The position numbers and the translations under genes are program-made. Source: Rotaria sp. Silwood1 (Eukaryota; Rotifera; Eurotatoria; Philodinida; Philodinidae). Taken from it: a stretch of DNA of 64,000 bases. The notes beneath the pieces are model-generated. The model was not told the DNA's origin. It worked only from the letters and a program-made list of their open reading frames with translations, and did no database searches. This document shows, piece after piece, positions 1 to 11,010 of this stretch (within the stretch, counting starts at the first letter, position 1; each line of letters begins with the position of its first letter). The stretch spans positions 127,763-191,762 of the forward strand of contig CAJNOP010000202.1 of the NCBI GenBank assembly GCA_905250075.1, in the 5' to 3' direction.

Positions 1-2160
1 TTGATTTTCAATTTCGATAATGCTCTTCGATTCGCAATGTTGTTTTGCGTCTTTTCTAACACGTAAATTAATGTTGAAAAGAATCTGTTAGACACTGATA
101 AGAAAAATTAAGTTTCAAAGAAAAAGAATCGATGAAACATTCAGATACTTTTTAGAATATTTTAGACAGAGTTTAAGTGTAAAGTATGGGTGAAGAGATT
201 GTCAAAACCCACATCCACAACTTGTTCAAGAGTTATAAATAGTATCATAAAAAAAATTGTAGTTTGTTGTCACATATATGCTCCTTTCTAGAGTACGACT
301 TGACAAACATGCAAAATACATAAAAAAATCTGATGTAGTCGTCGACATGCTTCAGTGTTTCACAAAGCTGAGACTTTACGCTATGCTACCACACATGTAT
401 CTCTAAACTAAAAATTTCGTCAATAATTATCTATATATGTTGAATGAAAACGAAAGGCGCTTAAACTTCTTATTCAATCTAAGAGCTTATGACTTTGTAA
501 TATCAATTTAAACCTTTTTTTATTACTACGTAGTTTATTTATTTTATAAAATAAAATAGTCATTTTCAGTTAAATATAGTAGTTATGACTCATATGAAGT
601 ATATAACCGAACTTCTACTATCGCAACTGATTGAAATGAATTATTTGATGCAATCAACTAATCAAACAAATTGTTTCGATCACATTTTAATTATATTATT
701 CAATTCGCTTGAATACCCGAGAATAGTTGACAATTAATATTAGTTTTAAGAGACATTACTGATGTAGCCGATATTATTATGTTTTTTCTTAAAATTTGAC
801 GAATCTCAGTAAACCTTATAGAAGTAATGTCTTTTTAAGAAACCATTGAAGCTCTGCAATATGTGTTTTTTTTATATTCTACTCTGATATAAAAAATTGA
901 GACTCTTCATCACAATCTCTTTTGTATATTTCAGAACGCTAGTTCACCTAATGAGTTTGCATAAATAATATAACATAAAAATATAACAAGCTGTAAAAGT
1001 GAAGAGGATAAATCTTGTCTTATGAATTGTAATCTTATCTTTCTAATAACGGATGATGAATAATTAGGTATTAATAGATTATGTACGCGTCATATATTAG
1101 TAATTGTTCAAATGAACAATATTTAAGATGTAGAATTTATTATAAATAATGAAACTTGTAGTATCAATGAAGGTGTAGCATTATATAAAAAATACTGATA
1201 AAATCATCATTTCCATTAAATGGAATAGTAATTAAATTATTTTGTATGTTTTTTTTTCTACATTGTATTTAATGAAAATATTTAGTAGCACATATCCGGA
1301 CTATGACTAAAGAGACTGATGTATCACAAGTGGTTGTTGTAACAATTTCACATATCGGTTAAATTGCATATTCCTATATAATTTTAACTGAATTGATTTA
1401 TTTTCAACAAGAATATAAATCCTCTTGGTTCGCCTGAATATCAAAATGTTATATATTTGAATCGTACTATGGATGAAGAATGTATGTTATACAATTCTTC
1501 TCATACACATAGTATTAACAAGTTTCTCTTAGAATACATAAAAATGTCTCTACAATATGAATTTTTTTTACTGTGTGCATTTGCTACTGAAGAAATTGTT
1601 AGCTCTAAAAAAAAAATTTAGAATTTTCTTTTCTTTTTTTTGATTGAAATGAAATAAAATTTTCAGATCAGACATTATCAATGACTATAGATCTCTCCAG
1701 TAATGTTGAGGATAATGCATAATTAAATCCAACAAATTACATTGATAGATAAACGACTACGAGAAGGACAGATAAAATATTTTTATTTTTATTCCTTAGT
1801 TTTACTGGCAAATGAATCATATTGAATTGAAGAAAATATCATTGTTATACAATAAAACTTGTTTGTTAATGAATCACATAAGGGAAATAAAACAAACAAA
1901 ACAACCGTCAGTTAATAGTTATGACTCAAAGTGTTTAAATGAAGAAAGCAAAAGCATTGACTGATTTAATGATTCATGTTCAAAAACGATCCTTTTTTTT
2001 CGACTAAATAAAGAAAAACCAACACATTGGAGAAAGTATATATTTGAAATCATTCTGACGAATATCGTCACATATCGTGTATGCTAACTGTTTTATAACA
2101 CAATACTTTTGAGAAAACTATTAAGAATTTCAGATTATGTCTAAAAGTAATATTTAATCT

Positions 2161-2300
2161 TGAGGATGGGTGTGGGGTGTGGGAGTGAATGTGGGGATGG
2201 GTGGGTGTGGGGTATGGAGGTGGATGTGGATGTGGGGATGGGCGGATGAGGGCGTGGGTGGACGCATAGAAGAGTCACACCCACACCCCACACCCAAACA
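2161..2300. repeat. Degenerate TGTGGG telomere-like tract, head-to-head
   Basis: The plus strand from 2165 to about 2260 is strikingly G-rich. It carries five TGTGGG hexamers, starting at 2171, 2178, 2190, 2206 and 2231. From 2278 to 2298 the strand switches and reads as the complement, with CCCACA at 2280 and 2287. Positions 2193-2212 also match the four-run G-quadruplex pattern (runs of 4, 3, 3 and 4 G with loops of 1-3). The hexamer is the telomeric repeat I recall being reported for bdelloid rotifers. The G-strand-then-C-strand order would fit an old fusion or inverted insertion of telomeric DNA, but a simple GT-rich minisatellite is an alternative. Confidence 0.55.
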
Positions 2301-5300
2301 GTCATAAATAGAAAGAAATTACACAACATACATTCTTCGACAATCAAAGGTAATATATAAATATATATATAAATAAATGTTTATTAAGAGAGTTAGTATT
2401 ATGATGCATTATGACAGTGCAATAATTCAAATGTTTTATCTGATTCATTAGAATTCTTGAAATGAACAATGAACTTGTTTAATTTTCATCAAGTCAATTT
2501 AATAATGTCCTTTTTGATATTTTACTAGAAGAAAATCACTTCAGTTTTTCACATATTATTCTTCGATCGTCTTTCTATCTGAGTTAGTTTTCGACGATTA
2601 GATTCTAAAGATGTATATTAATAATAATTATCTGAAGAGAAAAAATTTTCTTTCTAAAAAAGTTGAAAAATATATTTATGATGGTATATTCAAAAATGAG
2701 AAAATAATCATTTTCAAAGTATAAAAAATATGGATTAGCAACTACATGAAGATGTCAAAGAAAGAAATGCTCCATTCACAAGTTATGAGTGGTTGAAATA
2801 ATAATTGGATAATATCTTCAAAATTCTCACCCAGTATATCATATTGGAACTGATGATTAAAGGTTTAAACGTTGCAGATTTCAGCAAAAGAGGTTTTTTT
2901 TTATTAACAATCAATTTCTTCTGATACTTATGAGAAAAAGTTTGCTCATCATCAAAACTTGATTAAATCAAATCAAAGTGTTCGTCAGACTTTCGATTGG
3001 AAGTTAAACGAATAACTCCGAATATGCATTAATTGACAGAGATTTCCATAGAACGATGTTGATCATTGTTTAAAGTATATTCAGAACATTTGTAACTTTA
3101 TCTTTAAGAAAACCTTTGTTTGTTTATTAGTTGACCAAGAGAGATGAAAATAGTATCAAAGAAGTAATACTCAACATTATTTTCCATAACACCATCTGAA
3201 ATGTGAAGAAACGAAACTGTTTGAGAGAATTTTATATGTATGGTATTTAAACTTCTTTGTGATCAACAATTTCTGCAAGTTTACAAAGTACTTCTCAGTT
3301 GTCACAATTCAACGTTCATTTGTTCAATTCAACTAGAAATGAAAAGAAGTAATTTAGTAACGAAAGAATCTTGTAGTTGACTATAGTTTGAAGCTAAAAC
3401 AATGAATATTAGCATAGTTATAAACGAATAATGTACGAATTAAACTGCATTTATTTGCTAAATAGAAATATAATACTCGCATTTGAAAAAAGAGAACTTT
3501 TCAAAGTTTAATTCGTATTTTGATTAATTAATGATCGAATTATTCTACAATTATTTGTCAGTAAGAGATCAATTATACAAAATTGTTAACAAACATTAGC
3601 TACTGTTTTAAATTACGTAATTAATTGATTATCTATTTTCTATCCATTTCCCAATCTAGTCAGGTTGCTTGCAAATTAAAGAACTGGATAACGCGATGAG
3701 TTGGCGAGTTCGAGTTTTCGCTCTTGTACAGTTAAGAAATGAGAGACACATTAATAAGCAAAAGGCAATAGTTTTCGAATGGATCTTAGAGTATTTTTTT
3801 TATCTGGACTTCTGGAAAATCGCCATGACACTCATTGAAGCCATGAGGACTTTTCAATTTCGACTAGTAGATTTGCACTGTATATTGTTATACTATCTTT
3901 GAGAACGGAACTCTTACTTTATAATCTATCATATACGGAAAAATTCGACTCATGATTTTTCAATTATGGTGATAATCAACAAAATACTTCTTTTGATTTT
4001 CGAAAAACTTTCCTTTCTCTTAGATTCCTGAGTCGGCTGTTGTCAGAAGTTCTGAACTTTCTTTTTTTTCTTACAATGAATTGTACTTCTTGTCTGATTC
4101 TCAGAAAATTGGAAGTTTGGTCTCTATATTTAACTCACTAACGTTAAATTAAATTATCGGTTCATCGAGACAAAGAGAAATGAAGATTTCTCTAATAAGC
4201 CAACACGTATGCAAAGATGAGCGTTTCTCGCATTCAGCATTGAATTGCTCGCGTTATCGACTGTCTTTCTCAGTCATTTGATCTTTTGTCTTCTTGCCAA
4301 CTAAAGATTTTCGAAACTTCATCATTCAATATCAAGAGATACGTGTCAAATGAATGTCAAAAGGAATAAGATAGCATGCGCTTTTCTAATAGAACAATAT
4401 TTTTAAGCAATTCAAGACTCATCACCAGCATTTCTGGTCGCAATTATCTACTAGTACCGTTTCCTACTATGTCGATCTCTGTTTTGACAAGTAAAAAAAC
4501 ACTATTCTGATCGACGGACTGTTATATACAGTAAACCGAATGGCGACATACTTTGATATTATTACGACCTACGCTTAGAACATTTTGAAATTTGTATTGG
4601 TTTGCAAACATCATTGTCGCATACCTAGAAAGAAAAAATATCCTCCATAATTGTTAATCTCTTTATCCAGTATCTACAATGAAGCGGCTGATTTTGCGCT
4701 CAATCAAAAAAAAAGCTCTTTGGCAACATATGAAACAATTAGGTTTTCGTTACAAGTAGACGATCAGGATATCTATAGTACTCGAAGCAGTATCTCGAAA
4801 ACTTCTTGTTCGTTAGATATAAATATATTTCTTCCTCAAGTTCTTGGTTTATATTAAGTTTTAATAATACAACTTGAACTCAAATATGATCCAAGCAAGG
4901 TTGATTAAGGCAGACAAGTGCAATATATGTCTTCAGGAAACAAAATGGACATTGCCATGATGATCAGCTTGATCGGAAATCAATTAGTCAACGTTTTTTT
5001 AATATTGACAATCAACTATATAAGAATTGTGTATGTTGGATGTCATATGTTTGTTAAGGTAACAACTTTGAATAAAGCTTGTTAGAATATACAATTATTG
5101 ATACACATTGGTCACATTGCTTGAATCATTGATTGACTGTATTCGCGATTGTATGAAAGATGTCTAAGTCGAGTATGTTTCTTCCAGTGTTTTCAGAGAG
5201 TTTATCTCTTGTTCATAAATCGTTGGAGATCTATATGCCGATATTTTCCTTATGTTCATCACAAGATTTACTTGTCGCTCAAAGACGTAGCTAAGATTCG

Positions 5301-6060
5301 ATTCGCAATTCATTAGACAAAGATTGCTTCTTCGTCTTCAGAGACATCGAAAGATTTTCATCTCATCGGTTAGATCATTCTAGACCGATCTTTTCCTATG
5401 CCCTTGAAAAAAGAACTGAAACGTTTTCTAATGGTACAAAGATTATATGGAAACTTTCGAAAGACTTATGAACAGCACAAGCTTAAGTTGCTAGAGGTAA
5501 CAATAAACTGTTTACACCGACAAAGATAATAATTTTTCTATTTCAAAACTTATATTTAATTAATTTATTCGTTTTCAAAGGAGTGTGGATGAACGAAGCA
5601 CTAACCATACCAACATTGACATTCTCGTTTATTTCTGTAATCTTATTATAGCACATCATGCTTAATTATTCCCCTACGAAATTTTTATTACAAGACTGAA
5701 AATAAAATAATTGTTATTCTGATTTTTAATTCATGTTCTAAATGCATCTGATTATCCGTCGATTATTTTTTTTTTGCAACAGAGGACACAAATATTCAAA
5801 ATTTTTCTTATCATATTCCACTTCCTCTACTTGCTATTATTGATCAGTTTAAACGAACTTGTAGCACAATTTAGTCTAAAGAAAGTGAGGTTGTTAGAGT
5901 TCTTCAAGCTAGTTTGGATTTGAATGGATGATAAAATTTTCAAAAAAGCACTAGTCCTGACTACTACTAAGGACGTTTCAGACCAACCAAAGTCATTTGA
6001 TATCGATTGATTCATGATTGTCTAGTAGATGGACGGTAGTCAATCTATGGTTTAGACTTT

Positions 6061-6080
6061 ATAGACTGACGTCAGTCTAT
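6061..6080. promoter_or_regulatory. Perfect 20 bp palindrome with a CRE-type core
   Basis: The sequence ATAGACTGAC followed by GTCAGTCTAT is a perfect 20 bp palindrome centred on TGACGTCA, the consensus site of CREB/ATF bZIP factors. It lies 1.2 kb upstream of the Trm10-like gene. No regulatory role is shown by the sequence itself. Confidence 0.25.
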
Positions 6081-7242
6081 TTCAGTGTCTTAGTTTGCCA
6101 TCAAAATGCTCGTCAGGTTTCGAATACTGTTGGATTGGATGTTCAAATTCACTTGTTATGTTCTTGTTTTATCTTCCGACTCATCTGGGCAGAGTTAATG
6201 AATAAAACAGACGAGACATGACTAGGTTCTAGGACTTTTTGGATTAGTCCAGACGTGTTTAAAGGACATTTCTTCAAAAAGTAACTAGTCATGGCGGATG
6301 TACAAGACATTTCAGACTACATCAGACCGGTATTACGAACATTTGAGACTAGCCATGACAGTCGTCTTCGTTTATTTTTTACTCACTTGGAGAAGACATT
6401 AAAAAAAAAGCCTATATCTTAAATTCAAAAAGTGATTTAAAAAAAATGCAAAGCAACGTAAGATTTTTGTTCTTTTTCACATGTATCTTTTTTTCTCTTT
6501 CTCTCGTTTTGAACTATTACAGATTATCATGTGTGGTGCATCAAATATAAATAGAAACAGCTGTTCCTAAAAAATATTCATAGAAGTGAGCAACGAGATA
6601 AACTTGCAAGATTGTCACCTTAAAAACCATATCCTCTTTATTCAAGATACATGTTCTTGAAACTAAGCGTATTCAGAAGTTACGCGGGTAAAAACAATTC
6701 TGATATTTCTACGGCTCTTGAAAGAAAAAACTTCAGTACATGTTTAACAATGATAATTCCAAAATCGAAAAAGAAAGTTTTTTGAGTCACGAAGAATGAA
6801 ATCCTCTTAAACAACTGAAATTAGTTTTGCTGGGTGATTCTCGATTTTAAGGTTTTAATTGTTCCATGTAAACATTTATAAGTGAGACTTTATAAATATC
6901 GTCATTGTCACTTCTATTCGCGAGGGGACACCAGTCAACGAATTGTCAAACTGCTTAACTCACCCATGAAAAATACGGGGATTACCGAAACTTCATAATG
7001 ATTCATCTGATTGAGATATAATACACTAAAGTAAAGCCTTGATATGAGCGACATCTGTTTAACAAAAATTTCATGGAACAATATCCAATCCAAACAGATA
7101 TGAGTATTATTTGTTTCATCAGTCAAATTCATACTTGCCTTTCTTTTTCTGTATCTTTTTCGAAGTTTTTCATGCATACACCAAAGTAGATATCATCTAC
7201 TCATAGCAGTTAATTTCTTTAAGATTTTTTTGAAATTATAAT

Positions 7243-9586
7243 ATGTCATCTGAATCTACGCCTGTTGTTCCTAATGATGAAAACGAATCTACAAAGCCGA
7301 AACGATTACCACGAAGTGCTAAAAAACGTTTACGCTATGAACGTATTCGTCAACAACGTAAAGAAGCTCGTAAAAAGAAAAAGAAACATACATCCTCTAA
7401 TCATCCTTCATCATTAGTGTTATCATCCAGTTCTACAGATAGTGAAATATTTTGTTTTTCGGTTAATACATTTTTTTCTAATTGTTTTGTTTTTGTATCA
7501 AATAGTTTTAACCAACCAAAACATATCCGTTACTGGAAAAACATTTAAACGTACTGCTAATGAACGTTTAGCAGAAATTAATCGAGAATCAACAGCACCT
7601 ATTATTTGTATTGATTGTGCTTATAATGAATCAATGTCAATTAAAGTTAGTTTATCGTATTTCTATGAAGATAGTCAATAAACAATAATTATTTTTTTTT
7701 ATGAATAGGAATTAGCTAGTCTTGCTCGTCAAATTGGACGATGTTATAGTTCAAATCGTCGAGCAATAAAACCTGTTCAACTTATACTAACCAATTGGTC
7801 AAATGATAGTCCACTAGCAAAACAATGTCAACGAGTTAACAAAGGTTTTGATAATTTTCAAGTAACTACAAAAAACTAATACTTTTTTTTTTGTTTTTAT
7901 ATAATTAAAATAATAAATGATTGTATAGATAATTCTCAGTGATAAACCTATTCATGAATCTCATCCAATTGAATGTTTGATTTATTTAAGTCCAAATGCT
8001 GAAAAACAATTGACAGAAGTCAATGAAGAAAATATATATGTAATTGGTGGTCTTGTTGATGAAAGTGTTAGAAAAGTAAATATTTATTTATATGATTGAC
8101 AAAAGAAATTTGTTTTTATTTAGAATATGACATATGGAATATGTCAAGATAAAAATATTACTTGTTACAAATTACCTATTGAAACTTATATGGAACATTC
8201 AATTAATGGTGGTACATTTAATCAAATTCTTTCGATTAATCAAGGTAAAATTGATACACTTGTAATTTCGGTAGCTGATTTAAAAAGTCTTAGTCAAGAT
8301 CAAATAATGAGTATGAGAATTTATAATTGAGTTTCTGATGACACAAAAAAAAATGCATTGAGATCAGCATAAAAAGTTATAAATTTCAATTTCAACGGAA
8401 AATATCAAAATGATGAATCTTCTCTTTGTGACTATGCTTTTCTTTCCTATTAACCCTTAAGAGCCGAATGTCCCTTCCAAGGGACATTTAAATAATTGTA
8501 ATCAAAGTCTTATAAAAATGTTGTAGACAAAAACCAATATTTTTCTGGATTGATATGACTTTCGAGGCCATACCTAGACCAAAATGTAGTATTCAGGTGG
8601 CTGTCAGGCGTAGCAAAACACTTTTTTCAATAACACCTTTCTTCCCTAAAGTTGTATCTATTCGGAGATGCGACATACAGTGTAGTTTATTTTAGGTTAC
8701 ACTCTTAAGCTTATCACCAAGCTATTCAATGTCAGCGTTCTAGAATCGTTTAACCAATCTACTGACAGATTGTGCCGTGATCAATAAAAAATTTCTTTGA
8801 TAAGACATTCAGCCTCATAGAAGAATCAAAACAATGTATTTCTAACATGAAACTTGGCTCATACATAACCCTAGTAGTGTTTAGGAAGTTTCAAAATTTT
8901 CAGGAACAACTGTTGTTTCTTTCGCGAGATACAGAATATTGAAGTTTTTAGCAAAATTTAGCTGGTTTTTGGATTTCGAATATCTCAGCAAGAAAGCATC
9001 CGTTCTAAGTGAAAATTTCGGAGCATATTAAGTATTATCAAAACTATCTAAAGGCAAAGTTTCAGATCGAAATTCCTATTTTTTCGAATTTTAGAGGGAT
9101 GGATATTCCTGCCAAAGGAGGTTGTGTAGGTCCAGAATAAGAAGAAGGTAATTATTTTTAACTGTAGTACGAGTATACTGAGGGACCATAATCTCTGTTT
9201 TTCTAATTAGATTCTCATTTTTATAAGCGGAAGCCACTTCGGCTTTTAAGGGTTAACAATGATAAATCTAACGATAATTATTTTACATTAATTTCCTACT
9301 TAAGAAGAATGTGAGAGTGGATGAAAAGAACAGATTTACACTTACACATTGTCACGAACTTCTTTTCTTTTTGTTTTTTTTTTTTGAAATTTTAGTATTT
9401 GATATTTTGCTTACATATATGACAATAAAAGATTGGGGACAAGCATTAAAAGAACATATACCTGAACGTAAAGGTTGGGTTATTAAAAATAAGCCAGGTA
9501 GATTTTATATGTTATTTTATTTTTTTATTTTTTTGTATTTTCTTAATTTAGATTTAGATGACAAAAAGAAAATAGATTTTGTTTAA
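7243..9586 (+). CDS. TRMT10A: tRNA (guanine-9-N1)-methyltransferase, Trm10/TRMT10A-like
   Basis: Seven exons join in frame to about 298 codons: 7243-7441, 7506-7645, 7709-7861, 7929-8075, 8124-8244, 9396-9497 and 9552-9586. The product would methylate G9 of tRNA using S-adenosylmethionine through a SPOUT fold. The N-terminus is a Lys/Arg-rich helix (KRLPRSAKKRLRYERIRQQR), typical of Trm10 RNA-binding tails. The SPOUT core shows IICIDCAYNE, LARQIGRCYSSNRRA, CLIYLSPNAE and YVIGGLVDES. The start of the last exon block (VFDILLTYM...DWGQALKEHIPERKGW) matches the TRMT10A C-terminal segment with its DW and P-x-RKG residues. An apparent stop at 8328-8330 is avoided by splicing at 8245; the intron that results holds the piggyBac-type MITE. 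Human TRMT10A is a little longer (339 residues). TRMT10A versus TRMT10B is not certain. Confidence 0.88.
8454..9252. mobile_element. piggyBac-type MITE in a TRMT10 intron
   Basis: This 799 bp element is flanked on both sides by TTAA (8450-8453 and 9253-9256), the target duplication of the piggyBac superfamily. Its ends are inverted repeats beginning CCC, as piggyBac ends do: CCCTTAAGAGCCGAA at the left, and the same with one difference (A for G at position 8) at the right when reverse-complemented. Inside there is no long open frame, so it is a non-autonomous element that needs a transposase elsewhere. It lies wholly within intron 5 of the Trm10-like gene and accounts for most of that intron's 1151 bp. 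Confidence 0.85.
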
Positions 9587-9670
9587 ATGTTTTGTTTTTT
9601 GATTCTTAATTTTAACTCTATGGAATATAATGTGATATATATATATACTTGTTTGTTGTTTCTTTTTTTT

Positions 9671-9692
9671 TTGCATCTTTTTCTAGATAATC
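9671..9692 (+). promoter_or_regulatory. Possible trans-splice acceptor before POLE3
   Basis: A pyrimidine-rich run ending in TTTTTCTAG lies seven bases before the POLE3 start codon and only about 100 bp after the stop of the upstream gene. No partner donor with a coding exon is visible, so this could receive a spliced leader rather than an ordinary exon. A non-coding 5' exon is the alternative. Confidence 0.4.
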
Positions 9693-10257
9693 ATGTCAGA
9701 TGAAGTTGATGATTTATCATTTCCAAATGCAGTTATTACTCGATTGATGAACGAAGCTGTAAATATTCAAAAATTTAATTTTATTTGTTAATTTTTTTAT
9801 TTTTTATTTTAGTTAGATGGTTCAACAACTATTTCAAAAGAAGCTCGAACAGCTATGTCACGTGCTGCCTTAACATTTATATTATATATTAGTACAACGT
9901 ATGTACTTATTTTAATATTAATAATAAAAATCTATTATTTATTTTATTTATTTTTTTCATAGTGCTAATCAATATGCTTCAAATGCTAAACGTAAAACAG
10001 TAACAGTTCAAGATATATTTAAAGCATTACAAACTAATCAATTTGATATGCTTATTGAACCATTACAACAAGCATTAAAAGGTTAATTATAAATGAGTAT
10101 AAAAATTTCAAATGAATTTTTATTTGATTTAGATTATCAAGAACAAATTCGAAAAAAGAAAGAAGAAACATTAAAACAAAAACAAAATCAATCAGAATTA
10201 TCTATTGAAAATAATGAGGAAGATGATAATAATAATAATGAACTTGAAACTGAATAA
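9693..10257 (+). CDS. POLE3: DNA polymerase epsilon subunit 3 / CHRAC histone-fold protein
   Basis: Four exons (9693-9758, 9813-9898, 9963-10081, 10133-10257) give 131 residues. POLE3 is a small histone-fold protein that pairs with POLE4 in replicative polymerase epsilon and with CHRAC1 in the CHRAC remodelling complex in the nucleus. The N-terminus reads DDLSFPNAVITRLMNEAL, followed by the histone-fold helices (SKEARTAMSRAALTFILYIS, ANQYASNAKRKTVTVQDIFK). The C-terminal tail is helical and charged and ends in an acidic Glu/Asp/Asn-rich stretch, as in other POLE3 proteins (human form 147 residues). It starts 106 bp after the stop of the Trm10-like gene on the same strand. The low-complexity tail carries Asn and Gln runs. 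Confidence 0.9.
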
Positions 10258-11010
10258 AAAAAACAGATATTTTTGTCAGATAATCATATATTAACATTTA
10301 TTATTTTTTTTTCTCTTTATGTTATATATCAATGAAAATTAAAACTATTTGAAAAAAAAAAAGATATATTCTTTATTTACATTCTTATTTCAGATGCTAT
10401 TCAATAATCGATAAATTCAAACATATTGAATTAACATGAATAGATAAAGGTGTACTGATAACTTCTACAAAATCAGTAGGTTTTATTTTTTCATTCTTTG
10501 TTTCGTATAAAACAAAACAAAAAAAAACGTGTCGTCTTCTTTTTACCAAAATAAAAAAAAAAGTAACCAATAATATCGATCGATATTATTCAATGAGTAT
10601 GTCTCATGCTTAATGTTTTTGTCGAAAGAGGCGTTGTATTTAATCGAGACTGGGTTTATATAAATCTGTTCAAGGTTTTCGATGTTAATATTATTTATTT
10701 CTAAGTATAAGTTAATTTTCAATAAATTTAAAGTTAGTAGAACTTCTGTACAAGCTTATAGACAAAAAAAATGTAAGACAAACCTATCAATGCTTATGTC
10801 GATCTTTGATATACGAAAAAAAAACAAAGATTTTTTCAAGTGATCTTTAAAAAATCATTGAGTTGAAACTGAGTGCTCAGAACTCTTTAATGATCTCTGT
10901 TATATTACAACTGAATGAGTGATATCTTCACTAAATGAAATTTTTGTTATTCTAGTTTTAATAATATCGAATATTTCAAAGTTATTATAAACATTTATTG
11001 AAAAATCAAA
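10258..11010. other. Intergenic stretch between POLE3 and PANK
   Basis: This stretch of about 750 bp is AT-rich and has no open frame of note. It probably contains the POLE3 3' end and the PANK promoter or 5' UTR. A short AT-rich near-palindrome around ATCGATCGAT (10575-10590) is the only structure I noticed. Confidence 0.5.

Larger units (their letters stand above)
1..7242. other. Gene-free AT-rich stretch
   Basis: I see no supported gene in this stretch. Short open frames exist (for example around 3.7, 4.65 and 6.0-7.2 kb), but they lack recognisable domains, splice-site support or convincing ATG starts. Two things stand out and are listed separately: the telomere-like G-rich tract at 2161-2300 and a perfect 20 bp palindrome at 6061-6080. 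Confidence 0.6.

Noticed and set aside
2141-2347. 68-codon minus-strand frame rich in Pro and His
   Set aside because: It is read from the telomere-like repeat and has no ATG at its reported start.
8124-8330. Open frame ending at 8330 taken as the C-terminus of the Trm10-like protein
   Set aside because: A donor at 8245 joined to 9396 restores the conserved Trm10 C-terminal sequence. The 8245-8330 extension has no family match.
9419-9586. Separate small gene before POLE3
   Set aside because: It is the last two exons of the Trm10-like gene; the DW and P-x-RKG residues match TRMT10A.
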